DNA of 28,116 nt from JAUWMI01 sp964454265. Lineage in GTDB: Bacteria; Sumerlaeota; Sumerlaeia; MWCT01; JAUWMI01. Under the pieces are notes generated by a model. It was given only the letters and a program-made list of their open reading frames with translations. It was not told where the DNA came from and searched no databases. The DNA is taken from assembly GCA_964454265.1 (NCBI GenBank), contig CAYVXD010000044.1, forward strand, positions 1 to 28,116, given 5' to 3'. The position numbers and the translations under genes are program-made. Shown piece by piece: positions 1 to 7,529 of this stretch; position 1 is the first letter of the stretch, and each line of letters starts with the position of its first letter.

Positions 1-2
1 AT

Positions 3-1409
3 ATCGGAATTGAGGGGGAGGTGCTTCAGGACTTGAGTAAGGCTATTGAGCGAGTTGTGACAAAGGATGCTTTCTGGGAGATGAACTACCGTGCCGGGAC
101 GTTGTTGGTCGAGGACGTGATGGAGGTACACGAGAAGATCGAAAAAATTCTGGCGGCATTTGACCAGCCGTCGAAACAGGTATTGATCCAGGCAGAGGTG
201 ATTGAAACGCGCCTTGGTCGGGAGTTTAGTCTGGGCGTGGACTATGATCTAAGTCAGGACCTCTTTAGTGCTGCGCGGGACAACCTCTTTGGAGATCGGG
301 TTCCTACAGGGTCAGGGGATGTTACCGATGACCTGGGCTTTATCAACCTGCGTGAGGAATTCCCGACTATCTCGTTGACCAGAAGTGAAGGCTTACAGGT
401 TTCATATCTGTCGACGCATTTGCGCGCCCAGCTGTCCGCCTTGATGTCTGATACGGATACGAAGGTCCTGCTCCAACCGCGACTTCTGTTGAAGAACCAG
501 GAGGAAGCCACCATTTTCGTTGGCGGTGAAGTACCCTATCTAACTACATTTTTTAGTGACGATGTCAGCTACAGGCGTAGTACTGCCACGCAGAACACGG
601 TGAACGAAGGATTGATGATCAAAATTCGTCCCAGTATCTCCAACAATGGTCTCATTGAAATGTACCTTAAAATCGAGAATAATACAGCGTATACAGTAAA
701 GCGGCAGGCCGAGGACAGGTGGTACGATCTGATCGGCCGGCAGCGGCAGGAAGCCGAGACAGTGCTGATTATTCCGAGCAGGGAGACGCGCGTGATTGGA
801 GGCCTGATTAACACGAAAGATGAGACTGTGAAAACCGGGATACCGTTTCTTTCACAGATTCCCTACCTCGGGCCGCTTATGTTTGGCAGGCGAGAGGAAA
901 CCAATTTGCGCCGCAACATCCTCTTTTTCATTACTCCAACTGTTGTAGAAGAGCAGGGGCGCCTCGTGAGAACCTACCTTGGCGAGCCAATTGAGAAGAT
1001 GATCGCTGAGCTCGCTCCGGAAGAGGAACTCCTGCCTGAGGCAGAGTTGACCACGCCTACTTTGCTGGGTGTCGCGCCGTATGAGGAGGCAACTTCGCCG
1101 TCGCTTGCCCGCGCCAGGCTCCCACGAGTTATTCTCAGAAGTGAAATGCCACGGGATTTGCCCCGCGTCACGGGTAAACCAACGCCTGAAATGGAGCAAG
1201 CAGAAGCTCAGGCGCGCAAAACCTCATACGAGTCCGAGGTGGGTGGGCCAACCGGCACTTTCACGAAGGAAGTACGCCCGGTCGTGTCTACCTCGCGGAA
1301 GACAGAGAAACCACCAGCTCCCAGAAAGCCTGAGCCTCCTCAACTTGGGGAGCAGAAGAAAATCGATAAAGAGCCCCACATTACCCCGCAAACCGAGACG
1401 CAATACTGA
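3..1409 (+). CDS. Secretin family outer-membrane channel protein, 5'-truncated by the window edge
   Basis: The frame is open back to the first complete codon at 3, so the N-terminus lies outside the window; a GTG at 21 is only an internal codon. About 468 residues are visible. The first ~60 look like the last secretin N-domain (VEDVMEVHEKIEKIL), followed by the secretin beta-barrel region. Seen motifs are VLLQPRLLLKNQEEATIFVGGEVPYL and the C-terminal signature VIGGLINTKDE...GIPFLSQIPYLGPLMFG...ILFFITPTVV, which are typical of GspD/PilQ-type channels. After that comes an unusual tail of ~150 residues rich in Pro, Glu and Lys. Secretins form multimeric outer-membrane pores for type II secretion or type IV pili. 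Which system this one serves cannot be decided, because the N-terminal domains and upstream genes are missing. Confidence 0.9.
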   Translation: MGIEGEVLQDLSKAIERVVTKDAFWEMNYRAGTLLVEDVMEVHEKIEKILAAFDQPSKQVLIQAEVIETRLGREFSLGVDYDLSQDLFSAARDNLFGDRVPTGSGDVTDDLGFINLREEFPTISLTRSEGLQVSYLSTHLRAQLSALMSDTDTKVLLQPRLLLKNQEEATIFVGGEVPYLTTFFSDDVSYRRSTATQNTVNEGLMIKIRPSISNNGLIEMYLKIENNTAYTVKRQAEDRWYDLIGRQRQEAETVLIIPSRETRVIGGLINTKDETVKTGIPFLSQIPYLGPLMFGRREETNLRRNILFFITPTVVEEQGRLVRTYLGEPIEKMIAELAPEEELLPEAELTTPTLLGVAPYEEATSPSLARARLPRVILRSEMPRDLPRVTGKPTPEMEQAEAQARKTSYESEVGGPTGTFTKEVRPVVSTSRKTEKPPAPRKPEPPQLGEQKKIDKEPHITPQTETQY

Positions 1410-1530
1410 CCTGTGTTGAGAACAACAGCCAGGGGTTAGGATTGACGGAATGGACCATGACTTAGCCTGCTGCAGCTGCGACCATAGGGGCCATGTGATG
1501 GTAAACCATTTTTTTTATCGTTCGGATGCT

Positions 1531-1558
1531 GTAGGGGCACGTTGTAGCGTGCCCCTAC
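1531..1558. repeat. Dispersed palindromic repeat, copy 1
   Basis: This is a perfect inverted repeat with 11-bp arms (GTAGGGGCACG and CGTGCCCCTAC) around a 6-base centre, between the secretin gene and folP. It belongs to a family with four other, less perfect copies in this window. It could fold as a hairpin on either strand. It lacks a clear T-run, so I do not call it a terminator. Confidence 0.85.
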
Positions 1559-1643
1559 TTTAGTCTGCCGTCCAGGGGATGACCCACGAACATTGTGGTC
1601 TTTGGGGTGTTGTGCCCCGCATTATCAGAGTGGTCTGAGAAGA

Positions 1644-2870
1644 ATGCGACTGAAACGCCTGCATATTGACACCATGGCGCAGGTAAAGGAGGAGCTGGAG
1701 CGCCTCGGCGTCCACCCCCAGGGGTTCGAGATCATGGCCCCCAAGGCGGTTGTGCGGCTGATCAAGGTATTTGACGTGAAGCCCTGGGTGGCCAATATCT
1801 TAAAGCAGGAAATGCTGAGCATAGGTGCAGATGCAGGGGTAGCATACGGTTGCATTGACTGTTCCGTTTCGGTATCGGACGTTCTTCTGATCGGTACGGT
1901 GTCCCATTATTGCCAGCTCAAGGCGAAGCTGGAACGACAATCGCCGCAGCTGCACCAAATTGGCGAGACCGCACTGCGGATGGCTCTGGAAGAGTCGTCA
2001 GCGAGATGGGTGTGGCAATGTCGCGATGTCCAACTGCATCCTGGGGCCAGAACGTTAGTTATGGGTATCATCAATGTTACACCTGACAGTTTTTCTAACG
2101 GAGGACCTTATCTCGATCCGAAGAGCGCAGTGGAATTAGGCAAAAGACTGGCGGCTGAAGGGGCAGATATTCTTGACATCGGGGGCGAATCCACACGGCC
2201 GGGAGCTCAGCCTGTGCCCGCAGATGAGGAAATGCGGCGAGTCTTGCCTGTTATCGAGCAGCTAAAAGCCGAAACACAGATCCCCATTTCCCTTGACACC
2301 AGGAAAAGTGAGGTGGCGCAGACCGGCCTCGACCTGGGTGTTGAAATCATCAATGATGTGACAGGGCTGCGTGGCGACAGCCGGATGAAGGACGTTGTAG
2401 CCAAGGCGCGCGCAGGCGTCGTCATCATGCACATGCAAGGAGCCCCTCAGACTATGCAATTGAACCCAAGCTATAAGGATCTGCTGGGAGAACTGGAGGA
2501 TTTTTTTTCCACGCAGATGCAAGTGGGCAACGAGGCTGGAATGATGCCCGAGCAGATAGTGATTGACCCCGGAATTGGCTTTGGGAAAACACTAGCGCAT
2601 AATCTGGAGATTCTTACAAACCTGGCGCGCCTGCGCTCGGCAGCAGCACGCCCTGTATTAGTTGGAGTGTCGCGCAAGAGCTTTATCGGTAAGATTCTCG
2701 GTCTGCCGGTAGAGGAACGGCTGGAGGGCACTGCTGCGGCTGTGGCTGCAGCTGTGCTCAATGGCGCTGATATTGTCAGAGTACATGATGTAAAGGCCAT
2801 GCGGCGCGTCGTGGGCATCATAGATGCACTGACGAATCGGGGGAACTTGGCCACGCAGGAGAATGGCTAA
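1644..2870 (+). CDS. folP: Dihydropteroate synthase with N-terminal extension
   Basis: Joins 6-hydroxymethyl-dihydropterin pyrophosphate to p-aminobenzoate, making dihydropteroate for folate synthesis in the cytoplasm. The product is 408 aa. The DHPS TIM barrel starts near residue 138 with MGIINVTPDSFSNGG. It continues with DILDIGGESTRPGA, IINDVTGLRGD, VIMHMQGAPQTMQ, DPGIGFGKT and GVSRKSFIG, so all family signatures are present. The first ~137 residues (from MRLKRLHIDTM, including MAPKAVVRLIKVF) precede the barrel. Classical FolP is ~280 aa, while longer forms with a similar N-terminal region are known in several phyla. The ATG at 1644 follows GAGAAG closely; an in-frame TTG at 1593 would add 17 unlikely residues. 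The gene stands ~190 bp upstream of cdaA, a frequent neighbour. Confidence 0.93.
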   Translation: MRLKRLHIDTMAQVKEELERLGVHPQGFEIMAPKAVVRLIKVFDVKPWVANILKQEMLSIGADAGVAYGCIDCSVSVSDVLLIGTVSHYCQLKAKLERQSPQLHQIGETALRMALEESSARWVWQCRDVQLHPGARTLVMGIINVTPDSFSNGGPYLDPKSAVELGKRLAAEGADILDIGGESTRPGAQPVPADEEMRRVLPVIEQLKAETQIPISLDTRKSEVAQTGLDLGVEIINDVTGLRGDSRMKDVVAKARAGVVIMHMQGAPQTMQLNPSYKDLLGELEDFFSTQMQVGNEAGMMPEQIVIDPGIGFGKTLAHNLEILTNLARLRSAAARPVLVGVSRKSFIGKILGLPVEERLEGTAAAVAAAVLNGADIVRVHDVKAMRRVVGIIDALTNRGNLATQENG

Positions 2871-2911
2871 CAATAGCAACGCAATTACTATGAACATATC
2901 ATCCGTGTGGT

Positions 2912-2942
2912 AGTGGTAGGGCGCGTTGTAATGTGCCCCTAT
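2912..2942. repeat. Dispersed palindromic repeat, copy 2
   Basis: A degenerate member of the GTAGGGGC...GCCCCTAC family, reading GGTAGGGCGCG then TTGTAATGTGCCCCTAT. It lies in the folP-cdaA spacer. The left arm has lost one G compared with copy 1. Confidence 0.7.
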
Positions 2943-3061
2943 TGCAAGTATCCTTTTCCTTGCCTCCGGAGCATGGATTCGCTATACGGTGCTTGTAAAT
3001 GTGAGAATTGTGAAATTGCACAAATCGCGGATGAACTGACCAGAGTTTCTGAGGAGAGCAC

Positions 3062-3856
3062 ATGAAAGAGCTGCTGGGAATAATCGCGGGAATGCAATTC
3101 AGCGATGTGGTAGATATACTTTTGGTATCTGCGCTCTTCTATTTTCTTTTTGCCCTGTTGAAGGAAACGCGATCAGCGGTCGCTTTACGCGGACTTATCA
3201 GCATTATGATTGTTTCCTTTCTGGTTTTCTTTTTCGCCAAGGTGCTCAATCTAAGCGCAGTGAGCATGATTTTTGAGCGGTTCTGGATTGTCGTACTTCT
3301 GGTTTTTCTTATCGTGTTTCAGAATGAATTTAAAAAAGCTCTGACGGATATTGGGCAGCTGAAAGTATTCCGTCATTTTTTTCATCAGAGTGGTGCTTTT
3401 CTCGAAGAGATACTCAAGGCGGTGGGAATTATGTCGTCGCGGCGCATCGGCGCATTGCTTGCAATTGAACGGCGCAATCCTCTAAAGTCATACGCCGATA
3501 CGGGCACCGCTGTTGACAGCGCTATCACGTCGGAGCTGGTTCGGACAATTTTTGCCCACTACACCCCTCTTCACGACGGGGCGATGATCGTACACGGTGA
3601 TCGCATTGTGGCGGCTGGATGCATTCTGCCGTTGACAAACGATCCAAACGTGAGCAAAGAGCTAGGCACGCGACACCGGGCTGCTATCGGACTTTCGGAA
3701 GAAACCGACGCAGTGGTGCTCGTGGTGTCAGAGGAGACCGGTACTATTTCCATGGCTGTACACGGGAATTTGTATCGGAATCAAACGCTGGACAGCCTGC
3801 GGAGTGAACTCCAGCAGCTGCTCGACATTGAGAGCGAGGTTGAAAGTGCTACCTAA
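3062..3856 (+). CDS. cdaA: Diadenylate cyclase (c-di-AMP synthase), membrane-bound CdaA type
   Basis: Makes cyclic di-AMP from two ATP molecules at the cytoplasmic membrane. The 264-aa product has three predicted transmembrane helices (about 17-33, 42-59 and 73-87) and then a DisA_N/DAC catalytic domain. The catalytic DGA motif is at 172-174 (LHDGAMIV) and RHR at 204-206 (GTRHRAAIG); both are intact. The length is normal for CdaA. The ATG at 3062 follows GAGGAGAGC. The gene overlaps the start of the YbbR-domain gene downstream, as expected for the CdaA-CdaR pair, in which the YbbR protein modulates the cyclase. Confidence 0.95.
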   Translation: MKELLGIIAGMQFSDVVDILLVSALFYFLFALLKETRSAVALRGLISIMIVSFLVFFFAKVLNLSAVSMIFERFWIVVLLVFLIVFQNEFKKALTDIGQLKVFRHFFHQSGAFLEEILKAVGIMSSRRIGALLAIERRNPLKSYADTGTAVDSAITSELVRTIFAHYTPLHDGAMIVHGDRIVAAGCILPLTNDPNVSKELGTRHRAAIGLSEETDAVVLVVSEETGTISMAVHGNLYRNQTLDSLRSELQQLLDIESEVESAT

Positions 3857-4871
3857 AACGCGTCTGAGCTCGGAGTTCAAGCTTGTTCTGGCGTCGCTCT
3901 TCATCTCCTTTATAATATGGCTTATTGCCAAACAGGGCGACGTGGATCAAGAGACCCTGGTCGTTAAGGTGACGACCATTAATGAACCGAGGTATTGTGA
4001 CGTGGAGCTTGTGACCGACGAAGCAGCCATTGTCGTGCAGTTTCCCAAGGCACAAAAGCACATAATTTCTCCCGGTAGTTTTAATATCCTTGTAGACTTG
4101 AGTAACATTGGCGTTGGGATTGACAGCTATAAAGAAACCACCATTCCCATTATGGTCAGTGACGTACAGTGCTTTAATTTGCCCGATACCGTCAAAGCAG
4201 TAGATGTGGTTGATCCGAAACGAGTAGTGGTCCGCGCCAAGTACTATTCGGAGCTGGCAACGGTGGCGCCCGTAACATCAGGTGCACCTGCCAACGGGTT
4301 TCGGTTGGCCAAACCCGTGGCAGCCACTCCGAAAGAAGTACTCGTGACAGGAAAACCGGATCGGTTGGAAGAGATAAAACAGCTTGGGAATGGTAGTATT
4401 GAGGTTCCTACGGAGGCCATTGTGCTTGACGGGAAGAAGGAGAACTTTCTCGCACAAGTGAAGCTCCTTCTGCCACAGGGAATCAGGCTGATTGATGAAC
4501 TCAACAGCCGGCTGCAGGTCAATGTGGTCATAGAAGAAGAGAAGGCGCGGCGTGATTTTACAAATATCTCAATTGATATAAAAACATTTTCGGAAAATCT
4601 GGTGGCACGCTATGAGCCAAAAACGACAACAGTTACGGTAGAAGCCCCGCTGAGCCTGCTCGACAAGATTAATGGCCAATCATTCGTTTTCAATCCGAAA
4701 CAGCCGCTTGAAGAGTCTGCCGGATATGGTGCAAACGTAGCGATTGAGGCGAAGTTTTCGGATGCGGTGAGCCCTGACGTGAAGGAAAATGCGACCATAG
4801 TCACCACCAGTCCAGATGTCATTAGCATTCAATTTGTGGAGAAGAAAAAGCAGAGCCCGTCGCCTCCCTAG
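3840..4871 (+). CDS. cdaR: YbbR-domain membrane protein, CdaA regulator
   Basis: Members of this family are anchored by one N-terminal helix, carry several YbbR repeats outside the membrane, and bind and modulate CdaA. Here one hydrophobic segment (LVLASLFISFIIWLIAK, near residues 15-32) is followed by three or four diverged beta-rich YbbR-like units, ending in a Lys/Pro-rich tail. No ATG lies near the helix. The best start is TTG 3840, preceded by GAGCGAGG; GTG 3846 is an alternative. Either overlaps the 3' end of cdaA, which implies translational coupling. In many Firmicutes glmM follows this gene; here it is pdxJ. The symbol rests on gene order and fold, not close similarity. Confidence 0.85.
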   Translation: MKVLPKTRLSSEFKLVLASLFISFIIWLIAKQGDVDQETLVVKVTTINEPRYCDVELVTDEAAIVVQFPKAQKHIISPGSFNILVDLSNIGVGIDSYKETTIPIMVSDVQCFNLPDTVKAVDVVDPKRVVVRAKYYSELATVAPVTSGAPANGFRLAKPVAATPKEVLVTGKPDRLEEIKQLGNGSIEVPTEAIVLDGKKENFLAQVKLLLPQGIRLIDELNSRLQVNVVIEEEKARRDFTNISIDIKTFSENLVARYEPKTTTVTVEAPLSLLDKINGQSFVFNPKQPLEESAGYGANVAIEAKFSDAVSPDVKENATIVTTSPDVISIQFVEKKKQSPSPP

Positions 4872-5036
4872 CGCACGGATAGTCCCCGGTGCACTAGAGG
4901 CGGAAGGCAGCTCAAAGATACACCCGCGGGTCAGCACGGAAGGTACTACAAGGGGAAAGCCGACTATAAGAGATATGTTTTTTCAATATCCGTGCAAATC
5001 CATGACTCAGAACTGGCATTTGAGAGGAGAAACGCG

Positions 5037-5765
5037 ATGGCGGTCTTGTGTGTTAACGTAGATCACGTGGCCACGTTGCGGGAGGCGCGCAAAATTGCTG
5101 AACCGGATCCTATTACTGCAGCACTCATTGCCGAGTTGGCAGGGGCAGAAGGGATCACAATTCACTTGCGCGAGGATCGTCGCCATATTCAGGAGCGGGA
5201 TTTGCGCCTGATGCGCGAGACGGTAAAGACGAAGCTAAACCTGGAAATGGCGGCCACTGATGAAATGGTGACGTTTGCCCAAAAATACAGACCCGATATG
5301 GTGACGTTGGTTCCCGAGAAGCGTGAAGAAGTGACGACCGAGGGGGGGCTAGAGGTCGCCGGCCGTGTAGATGCCATCCGGCGCGTGGTTGATGCGCTTC
5401 AAGGGGATCATATTCCGGTCAGCCTGTTCATTGATCCTGAGCCTGATCAGGTAGAGGCCGCACGTAAAACGGGTGCGAGCTTCATTGAGCTTCATACCGG
5501 ACGCTATGTGGGGGCGAAGGGAGATGAGGCTCGTCAGCGGGAGCTCGAGGCTCTGGTTGTACAGACGCGGAAGGCGCGCTCAATGGGCTTGCGTGTGAAT
5601 GCGGGTCACGGGTTGAATTACAAGAACGTCGTTGCGGTGGCGGCCATCGAAGGGGTAGAGGAACTTAATATTGGTCACAGTATTATCAGTTACGCCGTGT
5701 TTGTAGGAATCGAGCGCGCCGTACGTGAGATGGTTGACTTAATTGCACAAGCCCGCCGAATCTAA
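5037..5765 (+). CDS. pdxJ: Pyridoxine 5'-phosphate synthase
   Basis: Condenses 1-deoxyxylulose 5-phosphate with 3-amino-2-oxopropyl phosphate to form pyridoxine 5'-phosphate (DXP-dependent vitamin B6 route). The 242-aa TIM-barrel protein has the family signatures CVNVDHVATLREAR, ITIHLREDRRHIQ, KLNLEMAAT, VSLFIDPE and VNAGHGLNYKN. His43, Glu70 and His191 match the catalytic His/Glu/His of the E. coli enzyme with a constant offset of two. ATG 5037 follows GAGAGGAGA at a good distance; an upstream in-frame start at 4992 would add 15 residues of unlike sequence. It lies 165 bp after cdaR and may share its transcript. Its presence suggests the DXP-dependent rather than the PdxS/PdxT route. Confidence 0.96.
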   Translation: MAVLCVNVDHVATLREARKIAEPDPITAALIAELAGAEGITIHLREDRRHIQERDLRLMRETVKTKLNLEMAATDEMVTFAQKYRPDMVTLVPEKREEVTTEGGLEVAGRVDAIRRVVDALQGDHIPVSLFIDPEPDQVEAARKTGASFIELHTGRYVGAKGDEARQRELEALVVQTRKARSMGLRVNAGHGLNYKNVVAVAAIEGVEELNIGHSIISYAVFVGIERAVREMVDLIAQARRI

Positions 5766-5850
5766 CTTCCCCAATTTCCTCCACGTAGTCATGACTGGCA
5801 CCACGCCATGTCATGGTGTGCAGGTTCGGCTGCCGCATTCTGCCAAAGCC

Positions 5851-5882
5851 GGACAAGCCCGCCTGAGGCGGGCAGGCCGTCC
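5851..5882. repeat. GC-rich palindromic repeat
   Basis: The core GCCCGCCTGAGGCGGGC (5857-5873) has 7-bp arms and a 3-base loop. It sits inside outer arms GGAC (5851-5854) and GTCC (5879-5882). There is no T-run, so it looks more like a dispersed repeat than a terminator. It lies ~90 bp after pdxJ. Confidence 0.7.
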
Positions 5883-5949
5883 TTCCCCTGAGTGCTCTGA
5901 TTCGTAATTACGGTGACGTATTTTAATTCGAATGCTCTTGAGACTCTTC

Positions 5950-5963
5950 TCCGCCGCGGCGGA
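5950..5963. repeat. Perfect 14-bp palindrome TCCGCCGCGGCGGA
   Basis: Self-complementary over its full length. It shares the TCCGCC / GGCGGA arms with the palindrome at 5993-6009, suggesting both belong to one repeat family. Confidence 0.7.
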
Positions 5964-5980
5964 TCAGAGTGACAATACTG

Positions 5981-6021
5981 GTGTCATGCTGAGTCCGCCA
6001 GTGGCGGACGAAGCATCTCGC
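5981..6021. repeat. Composite repeat: GTCATGCTGAG / CGAAGCATCTCGC element with embedded palindrome
   Basis: The flanks GTCATGCTGAG and CGAAGCATCTCGC resemble a short element seen repeatedly between genes in many environmental bacterial genomes (from memory). The hairpin GTCCGCCAGTGGCGGAC (5993-6009, 7-bp arms, 3-base loop) sits in its middle. Confidence 0.6.
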
Positions 6022-6317
6022 ACAAAAAACCATCGTCACCGTACTTCCGAAAGTATGTACTAAGCCTACTGCCTGTGCGGAGGCTTCCGAAAGGAGATGC
6101 CTCTGATTTCAAATGTCTCACCAGAGCAGGCGCACCCCTCCCTGATAAGAAACCAGAGAACATCTTCGCTGAGAACTAACCCGGGCGCAAAACCAAGTAA
6201 TTTTTGACACCATGCCTCTGTCCCGATAGCATATGCTCAACTTGAGGGCAAAATCATTTCATTATTGACAAGAATGCTGGCCTTGACGATGACAAAGCAG
6301 CTTCAATATCCAGATAA

Positions 6318-7337
6318 GAAACCCACGCGCGAGACGTATTCGGCCTTGATTTCTACGCGCTCACCGACCATACCATGGGCGACAAGAAATCCCTCGATGA
6401 CTGGTGGGAGGGCATTCATCCCGAAGAATGGCAGCTGACCCAGTCGCTGGTGCGTGCCTTTTATGAGCCTCACCGTTTTGTTACGTTTTTGGCCTACGAG
6501 TGGTCGTCCCCTGCCCCTTACGGTCATCACAACGTTTACTATAAAAGTGACACCGAGTCCTTTTTTGATTTGAAGCATCATCCCACGATCGAAGACCTCT
6601 GGGCCAGGTTGGAGAATAAAGAGGCTTTCACGGTGCCGCACCACACAGGTATTATGTGGCGCGGAATCAATTCACCATTCGTTGATTGGAGCTACCGTAA
6701 TGATCGTCTTCGCCCGGCAGTGGAGATTTACTCGCTCCATGGCGCCAGCGAATATTTCAACAACCCGATGAAGTACGAAGATTTTGATTTCACACCAACC
6801 ACCAGCAACTTTGGCCCCTATTATGCACGAGACGGCTGGGCAGCGGGCAATTACCTCGGCACGGTTGGGGGAAGCGACAATCATACAGCACATCCCGGAC
6901 AGCCCCACGGGGGCATGACGTGTATCCTTGCCCCAGAACTGACCCGGGAGGCGCTTTTCGAAGCCGTGATGAAGCGGCACACCTACGCGACCACCGGCGC
7001 GCGTATACTGCTCGATTTCAAAGTTAATGGACGGATGACGGGCGACCGTTTCGCGTTAGCCAAGGGAGAAAAGCCGCAGGTTAGCATTGAGGTCGCCGGA
7101 ACCGCACCTCTAGAATATGTGGAGCTCATGCGATTCGCCGGCGGCGAGTGGACCTTGGCTTATCGCTGGGAGCCGGAGACTGAAACCCGGCGTGCAAATT
7201 TGTCGTGGAGCGATGAGGAGGCCCACGCTGAACGCATTTACTATTGCCGTCTAAAACAAAAAGGCCAATTCTTTGGCCGAGACGTCATGGCCTGGTCCAG
7301 CCCGATTTGGGTGGGAGACACGTATGGCAAGCAATAA
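6318..7337 (+). pseudogene. DUF3604 (PHP-like) gene lacking its 5' half
   Basis: Coding similarity to the DUF3604 genes at 9155 and 12705 starts just after an in-frame TAA at 6315-6317: ARDVFGLDFYALTDHT aligns with their YARDVMRLDFASAAEH and FARKRAVLDFAAITDH. It continues through EWSSPAPYGHHNVYY, VPHHTG, GGSDNHTAHPG and YATTGARILLDF to the shared ending MAWSSPIWV. The signal peptide, N-terminal beta domains and first metal-binding motif (G-[DE]-x-H-x-H) are missing, so the product is unlikely to be an active hydrolase. An ATG at 6375 could start a 320-aa protein but would drop the conserved TDH motif, and no good ribosome site precedes it. Either a decayed paralogue or an assembly break; I favour a remnant. 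The 3' end is intact. Confidence 0.75.
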
Positions 7338-7447
7338 GTGTCGAATTTCTCTCGCTTCCCCCAGAACATCCTGCCAAAGGCGACATCATTATTTGATTAC
7401 TCCCTATACTTGCTTCAATGTGTACAGGCTAATTGCACGAGTATCGT

Positions 7448-7503
7448 AAAAAAAAGGCTCTTTCCCGAAGAGCTAAGTTACCCACAATCTTCAGGAAAGA
7501 GCC
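7448..7503 (-). terminator. Strong intrinsic terminator for the minus-strand kelch-like gene
   Basis: Arms GGCTCTTTCC (7456-7465) and GGAAAGAGCC (7494-7503) pair perfectly. After one mismatch the stem extends through GAAGA and TCTTC, giving about 16 positions around a 16-base loop. Read on the minus strand, the hairpin is followed by eight T residues (complement of A 7448-7455). This is the textbook form of a Rho-independent terminator and sits 27 bp past the minus-strand stop codon. It may also stop plus-strand transcripts from the DUF3604 remnant. Confidence 0.88.
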
Positions 7504-7529
7504 ACTTTTACAAAGATTGAATTCAAAGA

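Larger units (their letters stand above)
5766..6317. other. Non-coding stretch with palindromes, between pdxJ and a truncated DUF3604 gene
   Basis: No convincing reading frame is seen on either strand. The left half (5840-6025) carries several GC-rich palindromes, listed separately. The right half (6030-6317) shows no recognisable motif. It may contain decayed sequence of the DUF3604 gene that follows, because homology to that family begins abruptly after an in-frame stop at 6315. Confidence 0.6.

Noticed and set aside
7338..7520. 60-aa open frame after the DUF3604 remnant
   Set aside because: It has no ribosome site and overlaps the strong terminator hairpin at 7448-7503.
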